A stretch of 64,000 nucleotides of DNA from Herbiconiux gentiana (GCF_024978135.1 NZ_JANTEZ010000004.1:186001-250000), one strand, 5' to 3'. Counted from the stretch's first letter, positions 23,649 to 32,632 are shown. Numbers and translations are program-made. The notes: generated by a model from the sequence alone, not told the origin.

Positions 23649-24449
23649 TCAGTGCGCACCGGCGGCGCGGGCCGCCGCGGCCGCCGTGCGGATGCCGGTG
23701 CGCAGGGGCTCCCCGTGGCCGGGCAGCACGATCCGGGCACCGGTCGCGGCGAGCGCGTCGAGCGAGCGCAGGGCGGTCGCGGAGTCGGCGGTGGCCGCGC
23801 CCGACACGATCTGGGGACCGGTGCGGCCGGTGTACGGGTCGAGGGTCACCAAGGCGTCCCCCGTGAGGAGCGCGTCACGCTCGGGCAGGTGCAGACCGGT
23901 GTGCCCGTCGGTGTGGCCGGGCGTGCGCACGACGAGCGGCCGGCCCGGCACGTCCAGTGCACCGCCGTCGGGCACCGGCTGCGTGAGAGGCACCCCTTTC
24001 ACCCGCAGCGCCCCGGCCCGGGTCATCGCCCCGAGCACCGGCACGGCCCTCGGGTGGGTCACCGGGTAGAGCAGCCGCGATCGTTCGTGCCGGTAGCGGT
24101 ACGGATGCGCGGCCAGCCGCCGGTCGCCCTCGTGCACCCACACCGGCACCCCCCACTCCGCGCGCACCCGCGCCGCCACCCCGACGTGGTCGAAGTGGGC
24201 GTGGGTGAGCACCAGGGCCCGCACGTCGCGCGGCTGTCTCCCGATCGCCTCGAGGGCGAGCCGGAGCGGCAGCCAGGTGTCGGGGAAGGCCGCGTCGACC
24301 ACCGTGACCCCGGCAGCCCCGTCGTCGATGAGGTAGAGGTTCACATGGGCGTGCTCCAGCCGGTGCACCCCGGGGGCGACGTTTCGGGTGAGCCGGGGCC
24401 GGGATCGCGGGCGGAGGGACCAGAGGGCCGGGCGGGTGGACGAGGTCAT
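23649..24449 (-). CDS. Metallo-beta-lactamase-fold hydrolase
   Basis: A 266-residue MBL-fold protein. The metal-binding motif T-H-A-H-F-D-H-V-G (HxHxDH) is at about residues 79-87. Further ligands are seen in T-P-G-H-T-D-G-H-T, L-L-T-G-D-A-L (Asp) and L-P-G-H-G-E-P. It resembles glyoxalase-II/quorum-lactonase-type relatives; the substrate is unknown. The start at 24449 is chosen because the frame upstream has no homology-like content and crosses the divergent promoter region of the Mn-catalase gene. Confidence 0.87.
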   Translation of the reverse strand: MTSSTRPALWSLRPRSRPRLTRNVAPGVHRLEHAHVNLYLIDDGAAGVTVVDAAFPDTWLPLRLALEAIGRQPRDVRALVLTHAHFDHVGVAARVRAEWGVPVWVHEGDRRLAAHPYRYRHERSRLLYPVTHPRAVPVLGAMTRAGALRVKGVPLTQPVPDGGALDVPGRPLVVRTPGHTDGHTGLHLPERDALLTGDALVTLDPYTGRTGPQIVSGAATADSATALRSLDALAATGARIVLPGHGEPLRTGIRTAAAAARAAGAH

Positions 24450-24485
24450 TCGGCCAGACTCCCTCGTCCGGGCATCCGCGCCACC

Positions 24486-24581
24486 GGGCTTGACGCCCCG
24501 CCTGCCGGGAGTACGGTGCGCCCGCAAACCGGTTCGGCCCCTGGCGCGCGAGTGGCCCGGCGGCCTCGGGGTGTCAAGCCC
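24486..24581. promoter_or_regulatory. Inverted repeat with TTGAC boxes in the MBL/Mn-catalase gap
   Basis: Arms GGGCTTGACGCCCC (24486-24499) and GGGGTGTCAAGCCC (24568-24581) are inverted copies with one mismatch, 68 bp apart. The left arm holds TTGACG, 16 bp before TACGGT (24512-24517), a plausible plus-strand promoter. The right arm holds TTGACA on the minus strand, facing the MBL gene. A second -10 candidate, TAGCGT, is at 24605-24610. Confidence 0.55.
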
Positions 24582-24664
24582 CTCGTGGCATCCGGGAGCG
24601 ACCGTAGCGTGGGCCCCAACGGCGTCGGTCTGCGATCGGCGCATCGGATCGGATCGGAGACCAG

Positions 24665-25546
24665 ATGTTCTTCCACAAGCAGGAACTGCAGTTCAAGGCG
24701 AAGCCAGCCAAGCCCGACGCCCTGTTCGCGCGGCGCATGCAGGAGGTGCTCGGTGGTCAGTACGGCGAGATCACCGTGGCCATGCAGTACGGCTTCCAGG
24801 CCTGGAACTCGCACGAGCCCGGCAAGTACCGCGACCTCCTGTTCGGCATCGGCGCCGAGGAGTTCGGCCACGTCGAGATGCTGGCGATCATGATCGCCCA
24901 GCTGCTGGAGAAGGCGCCGATCGAGCAGTCCGAGGCCGCCGCCGCGTCCGACCCCGTGCTCGGGGCCGTGCTGGGCGGGATGGACGTGCAGCACGCCATC
25001 GTCGCCGGAGCCGGCGCCCGCGCCGTCGACTCCAACGGCAACCCCTGGCAGGGCTCGTACATCACCGCCAGCGGCAACCTGCTGGCCGACTTCACCGCCA
25101 ACGCGAACGCCGAGATGCAGGGGCGGGTGCAGGTCGCCCGCCTGTACAACATGACCGACGACCACGGGGTGCGGGAGCTGCTGTCGTTCCTGCTCGCCCG
25201 CGACACCATGCACCAGAACCAGTGGATCGCCGCGGCGGCCGAGCTGCGTGCCGAGGGCCGGGAGGACCTGCCCGTGCCGAGCAATTTCCCGCTCTCCCAG
25301 GAGCACCGCGACGTCTCGTACCAGTACATCAACTTCTCCGACGGCGCCGCGGCGGCCGAAGGCAGCTGGGCGAGCGGGCCGACGCCCGACGGCAAGGGCG
25401 AGTTCAGCTACCTCGACGCACCGGGCACCTCGGCCCCGATGCCGCCGGCCACCCAGCCCGACGAGCGCTACTACGGCACCACGCCGAAGCCCAACATCGT
25501 CGAGAAGGCCGCCGGGGTCGTGAAGGACAAACTCAGCACCAAGTGA
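24665..25546 (+). CDS. Manganese catalase
   Basis: A 293-residue non-haem catalase that disproportionates hydrogen peroxide at a di-manganese centre. The ligands fall almost exactly where the family has them: E35 (Q-Y-G-E), E66 and H69 (A-E-E-F-G-H-V-E), a glutamate near 150 (N-A-N-A-E-M-Q) and a histidine near 183 (A-R-D-T-M-H-Q-N-Q-W). The C-terminal tail is lysine/proline-rich. GGAG precedes the ATG. Its TGA overlaps the GTG of the glycosyltransferase behind it. Cytoplasmic; likely part of the oxidative or stationary-phase response. Confidence 0.95.
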   Translation: MFFHKQELQFKAKPAKPDALFARRMQEVLGGQYGEITVAMQYGFQAWNSHEPGKYRDLLFGIGAEEFGHVEMLAIMIAQLLEKAPIEQSEAAAASDPVLGAVLGGMDVQHAIVAGAGARAVDSNGNPWQGSYITASGNLLADFTANANAEMQGRVQVARLYNMTDDHGVRELLSFLLARDTMHQNQWIAAAAELRAEGREDLPVPSNFPLSQEHRDVSYQYINFSDGAAAAEGSWASGPTPDGKGEFSYLDAPGTSAPMPPATQPDERYYGTTPKPNIVEKAAGVVKDKLSTK

Positions 25547-26382
25547 CGAATCATCGACGAGACACCGCCGGAGCCCCTGTCCGCCCTGCCTCACCGCCCA
25601 CGATCTCGGTCGTGATCCCGGTGCGGGACGACGCGGAGGGACTCCGGCGGTGCCTGCGCGCCCTCGCCGCCCAGACGCTCGCGCCGCTCGAGATCGTGGT
25701 GGTCGACAACGCCTCCAGCGACGACAGCGCCGCGGTGGCCCTCGCGGCGGGCGCCCGGGTCGAGCCCGAGGACGAGGAGGGCATCCCGGCCGCGGCCGCC
25801 CGCGCCTTCGACGAGGCCCGCGGCGACATCATCGCCCGCCTGGACGCCGACTGCGTCCCCCCGCCCGACTGGCTGGCCGGCATCGCCCGCGCCTTCCAGG
25901 AGCGGCCCTGGCTCATCGCCGTCACCGGCGACGCGCGCTTCTCCGACGGGCCGCGCGTGCTGCGACGGCCGCTCGCCGTCGTGTACCTGGCCGCCTACGC
26001 GCTGTTCGCCCTTCCCGCTCTCGGCCATCCGCCCCTGTTCGGCTCGAACTGCGCCGTGCGACGGGAGGCCTGGCTCGCGGTGCGCGACGAGGTGCACCGC
26101 CACGACGTGCTCGTGCACGACGACCTCGACCTGTCGGTGCACCTCGGCGCCCTCCCGGAGGCCGCGCACGGTGCTCGGGGGCGATGGCTCAGGCCGGGCA
26201 TCCGTCTGGACCGCCGCATCGGCATGGGCATCTCGATGCGGCCGTTCAGCGACCCGCGCGCCTTCCTGCTGCGGGTGCGCCGCGGAGTGCACAGCCTGAC
26301 GGTGCACGCCGGGCACGAGCTGCCGCGGCCGCTGCTGCCGTCATCTCGAGCGCCCGTCGAACCCTCCAGCATGAGCTTTTGA
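25543..26382 (+). CDS. Family 2 glycosyltransferase
   Basis: A 279-residue GT-A-fold enzyme: I-S-V-V-I-P-V-R-D-D near residue 18, V-V-V-D-N-A-S-S-D-D, the metal-binding D-A-D (R-L-D-A-D-C-V-P) near 105, and the acceptor-side H-D-D-L-D-L-S near 193. One hydrophobic stretch (V-V-Y-L-A-A-Y-A-L-F-A-L-P) in mid-protein may touch the membrane. It starts at GTG 25543, overlapping the catalase stop by four bases (GTGA), so the two are translationally coupled, an unexpected pairing. Donor and acceptor are unknown. Confidence 0.88.
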   Translation: MTNHRRDTAGAPVRPASPPTISVVIPVRDDAEGLRRCLRALAAQTLAPLEIVVVDNASSDDSAAVALAAGARVEPEDEEGIPAAAARAFDEARGDIIARLDADCVPPPDWLAGIARAFQERPWLIAVTGDARFSDGPRVLRRPLAVVYLAAYALFALPALGHPPLFGSNCAVRREAWLAVRDEVHRHDVLVHDDLDLSVHLGALPEAAHGARGRWLRPGIRLDRRIGMGISMRPFSDPRAFLLRVRRGVHSLTVHAGHELPRPLLPSSRAPVEPSSMSF

Positions 26383-26425
26383 GAGCGGGTGGCACAATGC
26401 TCAGCGTCCTATCCGTCGACCTTGG

Positions 26426-26431
26426 TACGGT
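26426..26431 (+). promoter_or_regulatory. -10 box of the first GAF-ANTAR gene, leaderless
   Basis: TACGGT, then seven bases and the ATG at 26439. Confidence 0.55.
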
Positions 26432-26438
26432 TTTCTGC

Positions 26439-27155
26439 ATGGCCGACGCATACACCGACGCTCTGCGGGAGCTGCGGGAGTTCAGCGGCGACGACCCCTC
26501 GCGCCTGGCCGAGCCGATCGCCCGCAGCTTCCCCGTCTCCGGGGCCTCCATCTGCACGCTGGGCGAGATCCTGAGCGCGGAGACCGTCTCGGCGAGCGAT
26601 CCGGTGGCCGCCCGCCTCGACGAACTGCAGCTCGACCTGGGCGAGGGCCCGTGCTGGGACGCCCTGCGCTCGATCTCGCCCGTTTTCGAGCCCGATATCC
26701 AGCACAGCCCGCGTGGGGCGTGGCCGATGTTCCTTCCCGCCGTCGCGCACGAGGCGATCGGTGCGGTCTTCGCCTTCCCGCTCGTGGTGGGCCACCTCAG
26801 ACTCGGTGCCGTCGACCTCTACTGCATCGAGCCGATGACCCTGTCGCCGCTGCAGATCCGGCAGGCCTCGACCCTCGCCGCCGTGGTGAGCCGCCTCGTC
26901 CTGCGCCGCGCCCTCGAGGCGGCCCGGGACGACGAGCCGATGCACCCCCCGGTCGACCGCTTCTCCCGCCGGGCCATCCACCAGGCCACCGGCATGGTCA
27001 TCGCCCAGCTCGGGGTGTCGGTCGACGACGCGGAGATGCTCCTGCGCGGCCACGCCTACGCCGAGAACCGCAGCATGGCCGAGGTGGCTGCCGACATCCT
27101 CGACGGCCGACTGCGCTTCTCGATCGAGGCCGAGGGCATCGAGGACGTTCAGTGA
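26439..27155 (+). CDS. GAF-ANTAR transcription antiterminator (first of a pair)
   Basis: A 238-residue protein: a GAF-like sensor domain (about 20-165, with L-G-E-G-P-C-W-D-A and F-A-F-P-L-V-V-G) and a C-terminal ANTAR RNA-binding domain (about 175-235: R-A-I-H-Q-A-T-G-M-V-I-A-Q-L-G-V-S-V-D-D-A-E-M-L-L-R-G-H-A-Y). ANTAR domains bind paired hexanucleotide-loop hairpins in nascent RNA and prevent termination. This is an orphan sensor without a histidine kinase nearby. Start at 26439, not at the ATG at 26398, because of the -10 box. It overlaps the second ANTAR gene by four bases. Confidence 0.9.
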   Translation: MADAYTDALRELREFSGDDPSRLAEPIARSFPVSGASICTLGEILSAETVSASDPVAARLDELQLDLGEGPCWDALRSISPVFEPDIQHSPRGAWPMFLPAVAHEAIGAVFAFPLVVGHLRLGAVDLYCIEPMTLSPLQIRQASTLAAVVSRLVLRRALEAARDDEPMHPPVDRFSRRAIHQATGMVIAQLGVSVDDAEMLLRGHAYAENRSMAEVAADILDGRLRFSIEAEGIEDVQ

Positions 27156-27874
27156 GGGGCGAGCTCAGGGAGGCGCGGCTGGTCGAGGGGTTCGCCACCC
27201 TCGCCGACACGCTGGTCGAGGGGTACGACGTCGTCGACCTGCTGCAGAACCTGGTGGAGATCTGCCAGGACGTGCTGTCGGTCGAGGCCGTGGGCCTGCT
27301 GCTCGCCGACGAGGGCGGCGAGCTCGACCTGGTGGCATCGACCAGCGAAGACCCCCGCCTCGTGAACGCCATGCAGCTCGACGCCGAAGCGGGGCCGTGC
27401 CGCCTCTCGTTCGAGACCGGCGAGCAGGAGGCGCTCGTGGGCCTGTCCGCTCTCGACGACGCTCCGGCCGGATGGTTCGCCTTCCGCCGGGCCGCCGAGC
27501 AGCTCGGATACGGTTCGGTCGCCGCCGTGCCGATGCGGCTGAGGGAGAAGCGGATCGGCGTGCTGAGCCTCTACCGATTCGAGGCCGAGGCACTGTCCGC
27601 GGCCGACCTGCGGGCAGCTCAAGCCCTCGCCGACGTGGCGACCATCGGCATCCTGCACGAACGCGTCGCCCGGGAGCCCGACGCGGTGCGCAACCAGCTG
27701 CAGCGCGCCCTGAACACCCGGGTGGTGATCGAGCAGGCGAAGGGCGTGCTGGCGCACACCCACGGTGTGTCGACCGAGCGGGCGTTCGAGCTGCTGCGCG
27801 GCTACGCCCGGTCGAACCGACTGGGCCTGCACGAGGTGGCCCAGCGGCTGGTGGGGCGCACGCTGATCTTCTAG
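27152..27874 (+). CDS. GAF-ANTAR transcription antiterminator (second of a pair)
   Basis: A 240-residue protein with the same plan: helix L-V-E-G-F-A-T-L-A-D-T-L-V-E-G-Y-D-V-V-D-L-L, a GAF domain (about 15-165) containing A-E-A-G-P-C-R-L-S-F-E-T-G-E and V-P-M-R-L-R-E-K-R-I-G-V-L-S-L-Y, and an ANTAR domain (about 180-238: L-N-T-R-V-V-I-E-Q-A-K-G-V-L-A). It starts with GTG overlapping the previous stop (27152-27155). The two GAF domains differ clearly, so the pair could form a heterodimer sensing different signals. The target RNA is not identified. Its stop overlaps that of the convergent SRPBCC gene. Confidence 0.9.
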   Translation: MRGELREARLVEGFATLADTLVEGYDVVDLLQNLVEICQDVLSVEAVGLLLADEGGELDLVASTSEDPRLVNAMQLDAEAGPCRLSFETGEQEALVGLSALDDAPAGWFAFRRAAEQLGYGSVAAVPMRLREKRIGVLSLYRFEAEALSAADLRAAQALADVATIGILHERVAREPDAVRNQLQRALNTRVVIEQAKGVLAHTHGVSTERAFELLRGYARSNRLGLHEVAQRLVGRTLIF

Positions 27875-28380
27875 CCGCCGACCGGGCCGGCAGCGCCCTC
27901 GTCCACCGCGCCGGGCGTGCGGGTGCGACTCTCGGTGGAATCGTTCTGCGGCCGGTTCTCGGCGATCCACGCCAGCCGGCGCAGCGTCTCGACGTTGCGG
28001 ACGTAGAGCGGCACGTCGAGCACGAGCGACGGCACGAAGGCGCCCGGCCCCTTCACCGCGCGTTCGCGGATGCGCACGAGGGCGCCGTCGCCGCGGGGCT
28101 TCACGTCGATCGTGACCCGCGCCTCACCGATCGGCCAGCCCGCCGGCTGGATGACCATGTGCCGCGGAGGGTCCCACTCGAGCACGGTCGTCTCGTCGTC
28201 GATGACGGCCGGCCAGACACCGAAGGAGTGGTGCAGCTTGCTGCCGACGCGCGGCCAGTCGTCGGCGACTTCGCGCATCCGCGACGCACCGACCACCCAG
28301 ACCGGGAACAGCCAGCCGTCGGCGAGCACGTCGAAGACCTGCTCCGGGCTGGCGTTGATGTAGCGGACGTTGGTCGACAT
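27871..28380 (-). CDS. SRPBCC family protein
   Basis: A 169-residue helix-grip-fold protein: Y-I-N-A-S-P-E-Q-V-F-D-V-L-A-D-G at the N-terminus, then V-V-G-A-S-R-M, V-L-E-W-D-P-P-R-H-M-V-I-Q and R-V-T-I-D-V-K-P-R-G-D-G-A-L-V-R-I. Such proteins bind lipids or polyketide-like ligands. GGAAAGG precedes the ATG. It is downstream of the oxidoreductase and SDR on the same strand (50-bp gap), so the three probably act on one hydrophobic substrate. The stop overlaps the ANTAR gene's stop by three bases. Confidence 0.82.
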   Translation of the reverse strand: MSTNVRYINASPEQVFDVLADGWLFPVWVVGASRMREVADDWPRVGSKLHHSFGVWPAVIDDETTVLEWDPPRHMVIQPAGWPIGEARVTIDVKPRGDGALVRIRERAVKGPGAFVPSLVLDVPLYVRNVETLRRLAWIAENRPQNDSTESRTRTPGAVDEGAAGPVGG

Positions 28381-28429
28381 GGTGTCGCCTTTCCGGTCGA
28401 GGGGGCGGGGGCCCGGTCAGAGGTGCGGT

Positions 28430-29878
28430 TCACCCGAGCGAGGGCGGGGAGTCGATCCCGAAGTCGGTGGCGAGCGCACGGCGGGCTGCGTACCAGCCGG
28501 CCAGTCCGTGCACCCCCGGCCCCGGAGGGGTCGAGGAGGAGCAGAGGTAGACGCCTTTCGCCGGCGTCGCCCAGGGGTTCAGCGACAGCCGCGGCCGGGC
28601 GGCGAGCTGCGCGAAGTCGGCGGCACCCGCCGCGATGTCGCCCCCGATGTAGTTCGGGTCGTAGGCGGCGAGCTCCTCCGCCGAGCGGCTGGAGGAGGCG
28701 AGGATCAGCTCCCGGAACCCGGGCGCGAAGCGCTCGATCTGCCGCGTGATCGCCTCGGTGGGGTCGACGGTGGAGCCGCGCGGCACGTGCGTGTAGCTCC
28801 ACAGCACGTGCTTGCCCTCCGGGGCGCGGGTGGGGTCGGCGATCGAGGGCTGGGCGACGAGCACGTAGGGCGAGTCGGAGTGCCGCCCGGCGGCGACCTC
28901 CCGCTCCGCCGCGGCGATCTCCTCACGCCTGCCGCCGACGTGCACCGTGCCGGCCTGCCGGAGCGCCTCGTTCGTCCACGGCACCGGGCCGTCGAGGGCG
29001 AAGTCGACCTTCGCGGCCGCGTTTCCGTAGCGGAAGCGGCGGAGCTTCGCGCGGAAGCGATCGGGCAGGCGATCCCCCGCGATCCGCGCCAGCGCCCGCG
29101 GCGTGACGTCGAGCAGCACCGCGCGGGCCGGCGGCAGGGCGTCGAGCGACGTCACCTCCGAGTCGGTGTGGATCTCGCCGCCGTGGGCGAGCAGGTCGGC
29201 GGCCATCGCGTCGACGATGGCCTGGCTGCCGCCGATCGGGACGGGCCAGCCGCGCCCGTGCGCGTAGGCCCCGAGCGAGAGCGCCGCGCCGGCGGTGGCG
29301 AGCCCCGGCATCGGCAGGATCGAGTGCGCGGCGACTCCGGTCAGCATCGCCGGGGCGACTTCGCCCCGGAAGCGCGCGTTCCAGAGCGGCGAGCCCTGCT
29401 CGAGCGCTCTGAGGCCGAAGCGGGCGGCGACGAGCGGATGCGCGGGGATGCGCAGCAGCGGGGAACCGGCGAACTGGGCGACCCGGTCGGCGTTCTCGGC
29501 CAGCGGGCCCATCAGCCGCATCCAGGCCGGGCCGTCGGCGCCGAGCTGCGCGGCCGTGCGCCGGATGTCCCGGTACGCGATGCCCGCCTCTCCCCCGTCG
29601 AGCGGATGCCCGTAGGAGACCTCGGGCACCACGAGGTCGATCCTCCGCTCCAGCCCGAAGCTGCGGAAGAAGCCCGACGCGAGGGCCATCGGATGCACGG
29701 CGGAGCACAGGTCGTGCAGGAACCCGGGCAGGGTGACCTCCGCCGTGCGGGCGCCTCCCCCGATGGTGCCGTTCCGCTCGTGCACCTGCACGGACAGGCC
29801 CGCCCGGGCGAGCGTCACGGCGGCGGCGAGACCGTTCGGGCCCGCCCCCACGACGATCGCGTCGGGCGTCGAGCTCAT
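28430..29878 (-). CDS. Phytoene-desaturase-like FAD oxidoreductase
   Basis: A 482-residue amine-oxidase/carotenoid-desaturase superfamily protein. The FAD site [14 protein letters not shown] starts at about residue 7, followed by the [14 protein letters not shown] motif. The C-terminal FAD-closing segment [19 protein letters not shown] is at about 448-466. This is the CrtI-like group often annotated as NAD(P)/FAD-dependent oxidoreductase; the absence of carotenoid genes nearby leaves the substrate open. It overlaps the upstream SDR by four bases. Confidence 0.87.
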   Translation of the reverse strand: MSSTPDAIVVGAGPNGLAAAVTLARAGLSVQVHERNGTIGGGARTAEVTLPGFLHDLCSAVHPMALASGFFRSFGLERRIDLVVPEVSYGHPLDGGEAGIAYRDIRRTAAQLGADGPAWMRLMGPLAENADRVAQFAGSPLLRIPAHPLVAARFGLRALEQGSPLWNARFRGEVAPAMLTGVAAHSILPMPGLATAGAALSLGAYAHGRGWPVPIGGSQAIVDAMAADLLAHGGEIHTDSEVTSLDALPPARAVLLDVTPRALARIAGDRLPDRFRAKLRRFRYGNAAAKVDFALDGPVPWTNEALRQAGTVHVGGRREEIAAAEREVAAGRHSDSPYVLVAQPSIADPTRAPEGKHVLWSYTHVPRGSTVDPTEAITRQIERFAPGFRELILASSSRSAEELAAYDPNYIGGDIAAGAADFAQLAARPRLSLNPWATPAKGVYLCSSSTPPGPGVHGLAGWYAARRALATDFGIDSPPSLG

Positions 29879-30888
29879 CGTCGGCCGCGCAGGGCGGAGC
29901 GGACGGCGATGCCGAGGGCACCGGCACCGGCGGCGGCTCCCGCGCCGGCGATCGACAGGGCGAGCGGCCGGTGCAGGATGTACCAGACCTCGAGCGACCG
30001 GGTTCTGGCCTGGTCGCTGAAGATGCCGCGGGCACCCTGATCGCCCGGCGTGGGCTCGTAGAGGTTCGTCGGCAGCATGGGCTCGGTCTTCTCGGGAGCC
30101 TGCTGGCCGTCGTAACCCGTCTTGGCGAGGTACCAGTCGAGGAAGCCGGCCACGAAGCGGTTGCCGATGACGGTCTTGGCCGTCGGGCCGCCCACCCAGG
30201 TGCGTCGACGCGGGTGGTCGGCGACGTGGGCGATGACGCTCGCCCCCACTTCGGGCTCGAAGATGACGTCCATCGGCTGCGGGTGGTGCGGCAGCGCCGA
30301 CTTCACCCAGTTGAACTGGATGGTGTTCATGGCCGGCATGTCGACGGTGGAGATGCGCACCGGGCTCTCGCGGTGGATCAGCTCGGTGGTGACCGACTCG
30401 GTGAAGCCCTGCACCGCGTGCTTCGCCCCGCAGTAGGCCGCCTGCAGCGGGATTCCACGGTGGGCCAGTGCCGAGCCGACCTGGATGACGTGGCCGCGCT
30501 CGCGCGGGATCATCCGCTTCAGCGCCGCCCGGGTGCCGTTGACGAAACCGAGGTAGTTCACGGCGGTCGCCCGCTCGAAGTCGTCGGGATCGGTCTCGAT
30601 GAACTCGGCGAACGATCCCACCATCGCGTCGTTGACCCAGAGGTCGATCGGGCCGAGCTCCCGCTCGACCTGGTCGGCGGCCCGCTCGACCGCCTCGCGG
30701 TCGGCGACGTCGGTCACGATGCCGAGGCCCCGCCGGCGGTACGCCTCGATCTCCTCGACGGCGGCGTCCAGGCCGTCGGTGCCGCGCGCGAGCACGGCCA
30801 CGTCCCAGCCCCGGCCGGCCAGTGCGCGCACCGTGGCCCGGCCGAGTCCGGCCGTCCCTCCGGTCACGACGGCGACTCCCTTGCTCAT
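29875..30888 (-). CDS. SDR with C-terminal membrane anchor
   Basis: A 337-residue classical [14 protein letters not shown] near residue 8, a catalytic serine in V-G-S-A-L and Y-C-G-A-K (Y-x-x-x-K) near 154, N-Y-L-G-F. After the catalytic domain it carries about 80 extra residues that end in a Gly/Ala-rich hydrophobic helix ([17 protein letters not shown]) and a basic tail, a probable membrane anchor. GAGGAG precedes the ATG at 30888. It leads the operon with the desaturase-like enzyme. A perfect 16-bp palindrome lies just upstream. Confidence 0.87.
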   Translation of the reverse strand: MSKGVAVVTGGTAGLGRATVRALAGRGWDVAVLARGTDGLDAAVEEIEAYRRRGLGIVTDVADREAVERAADQVERELGPIDLWVNDAMVGSFAEFIETDPDDFERATAVNYLGFVNGTRAALKRMIPRERGHVIQVGSALAHRGIPLQAAYCGAKHAVQGFTESVTTELIHRESPVRISTVDMPAMNTIQFNWVKSALPHHPQPMDVIFEPEVGASVIAHVADHPRRRTWVGGPTAKTVIGNRFVAGFLDWYLAKTGYDGQQAPEKTEPMLPTNLYEPTPGDQGARGIFSDQARTRSLEVWYILHRPLALSIAGAGAAAGAGALGIAVRSALRGRR

Positions 30889-30903
30889 GCTGCTCCTCTG
30901 TAT

Positions 30904-30919
30904 CCGGCCACGTGGCCGG
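30904..30919. promoter_or_regulatory. 16-bp perfect palindrome upstream of the SDR operon
   Basis: CCGGCCACGTGGCCGG, centred on a CACGTG core and ending 16 bases before the SDR start codon. It could be a repressor operator or a 5' leader hairpin near the ribosome site. Confidence 0.55.
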
Positions 30920-30949
30920 CCCGATGGTGTGTCATCGTCAACGTACCCC

Positions 30950-30964
30950 GGGCCGAAGCGGCCC
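30950..30964 (-). terminator. Short stem-loop after recQ
   Basis: GGGCCG-AAG-CGGCCC lies eight bases beyond the RecQ stop in its direction of transcription. There is no U-tract, so it is a weak terminator at best. Confidence 0.35.
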
Positions 30965-30971
30965 GCTCGCA

Positions 30972-32624
30972 TCAGGCGATCAGGTGCTGCTCGGCGATGA
31001 CCGAGCGGGAGAGCACCGTGTAGCCCTCCCCGTCGAAGAACACCGTGATGCGGTCGGGGTCGACGCTCACGACGGTGCCCTCGCCGAGGCTCTCATGGTG
31101 GATGCGCTGCTCGACGGCGAAGTCGCCGGGCCCCTCCGCCGCCTCGAGGTCGGTGACGGTGCCGCGTGCGGGTCGCGCATCCGGAGCCGCCGCCCGCGCC
31201 TCGCACAGGTCGCAACGGCCGCACTCGGCGTCGGTGACGTCGCCGAAGTAGTTCAGCAGGAAGCGCCGACGGCACTCGAGCGTCTCGGCGTAGCCGCGCA
31301 TCATGTCGATGCGGGAGTGCTCGATGCGGGTGCGGCGCTCGTGCGCCTCGACCGCACCGGCGACGGCCTGCTTGAGGTCCGTGCCGCGGGCGAGCCGGAG
31401 CCCGGCACGACGATCGACAACCGCCCCCGCTTCGGCGAGCAGGTTGACCTGCTGGGTCAGCGAGCGGGCCGGCACCCCCGACGCCTTCGAGAGGGCGGCA
31501 CGGGACATCGGGCGATCCGCCGCGGCCAGCGCCGACACGATCGCCCGCAGTCGCTTCTCGTCGGGCGAGGAGGAGGCGAAGAAACTGCGGAGCCCGAGGT
31601 CCTCCGGACGGTAGTGCAAGGTCGTCTCGGCCGCGTCGCCGTCACGGCCCGCCCGGCCGATCTCCTGGTAGTGGCTGTCGACCGAGTCGGCCACGTCGGC
31701 GTGCACGACGAAGCGGATGTCGGCCTTGTCGATGCCCATGCCGAAGGCCGAGGTGGCGACCACGATCTCGTGCTCGCCGGAGTGGAAGGCGGCGTAGACC
31801 TCCTCCTTCGCCGAGGCGCGCAGTCCGCCGTGGAAGGCGGCGGCCCGACGGCCGCGCTCGCGGAGGGCCTCGGCGTACTCCTCGGTGGCCCGCCGGGTGG
31901 CGACGTAGAGCAGCCCGGGCACCTCGAGGGCCGCCACCTGCTCGATCACGGCGCGGCGCTTGTCGTCGGCGCTCTCGTGCCGCACCACCCGGAGGTGCAG
32001 GTTCGGGCGGTCGAAGCCGCTGACCTGCACCCGCGGGTCCGTCAGGTGCAGCTTCTCCACGATGTCCTCGCGCACGGGGGCCGAGCCGGTGGCGGTGAGC
32101 GCGACGACCGGCGGATGCCCGAGCCGATCCGCGATCTCACCCAGCCGGAGGTAGTCCGGCCGGAAGTCGTGCCCCCACGCCGAGACGCAGTGGGCCTCGT
32201 CGACGACGAACTGCACGACGCCCACAGCGCGCAGCCGGTCGACCGTCTCGTCGTTCGCGAGCTGCTCGGGTGCGAGGTGCAGGATGCGAGCGCCGGTGCC
32301 GTGCTCGGCGAGCTCCCACGCGGCGTCGTTCTCGGCCGCGGACTGCGCCGAGTTCACGGCGGCGGCCCGGAGCGGCCCGTCGCCGTCCTCGACGTGCCGC
32401 ACCTGATCCCACTGCAAGGCGATCAGGGGCGTGACCACGACCGTGAGGCCGTCGAGTGCCAGCGTCGCCAGCTGGTGGATGGCCGACTTGCCATGGCCCG
32501 TGGGCATCACGACGAGCAGGTCACGGCCCTCGAGCACGGCCTGCACGGCGGGCTCCTGGCCCTCCCGCAAGCTGTCGTAGCCGAGGCGCTGGGCGAGGAG
32601 GGTGAGGTCGGGTGCAGTGGTCAA
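30972..32624 (-). CDS. recQ: RecQ-family ATP-dependent DNA helicase
   Basis: A 550-residue SF2 helicase unwinding DNA 3' to 5'. Motif I is M-P-T-G-H-G-K-S at 40-47, motif II D-E-A-H at 142-145 followed by the RecQ aromatic loop (C-V-S-A-W-G-H-D-F-R-P-D-Y), motif III T-A-T-G, and motif VI Q-E-I-G-R-A-G-R-D-G. A zinc-site remnant (E-C-R-R-R-F-L-L-N-Y-F-G ... C-G-R-C-D-L-C) is near 430-470. There is no HRDC domain; instead a short C-terminal beta domain of about 70 residues. No ATG fits. The start is TTG at 32624, behind a GGAAGG Shine-Dalgarno that can be masked by a hairpin. Confidence 0.9.
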   Translation of the reverse strand: MTTAPDLTLLAQRLGYDSLREGQEPAVQAVLEGRDLLVVMPTGHGKSAIHQLATLALDGLTVVVTPLIALQWDQVRHVEDGDGPLRAAAVNSAQSAAENDAAWELAEHGTGARILHLAPEQLANDETVDRLRAVGVVQFVVDEAHCVSAWGHDFRPDYLRLGEIADRLGHPPVVALTATGSAPVREDIVEKLHLTDPRVQVSGFDRPNLHLRVVRHESADDKRRAVIEQVAALEVPGLLYVATRRATEEYAEALRERGRRAAAFHGGLRASAKEEVYAAFHSGEHEIVVATSAFGMGIDKADIRFVVHADVADSVDSHYQEIGRAGRDGDAAETTLHYRPEDLGLRSFFASSSPDEKRLRAIVSALAAADRPMSRAALSKASGVPARSLTQQVNLLAEAGAVVDRRAGLRLARGTDLKQAVAGAVEAHERRTRIEHSRIDMMRGYAETLECRRRFLLNYFGDVTDAECGRCDLCEARAAAPDARPARGTVTDLEAAEGPGDFAVEQRIHHESLGEGTVVSVDPDRITVFFDGEGYTVLSRSVIAEQHLIA

Positions 32625-32632
32625 CGGGTGGT

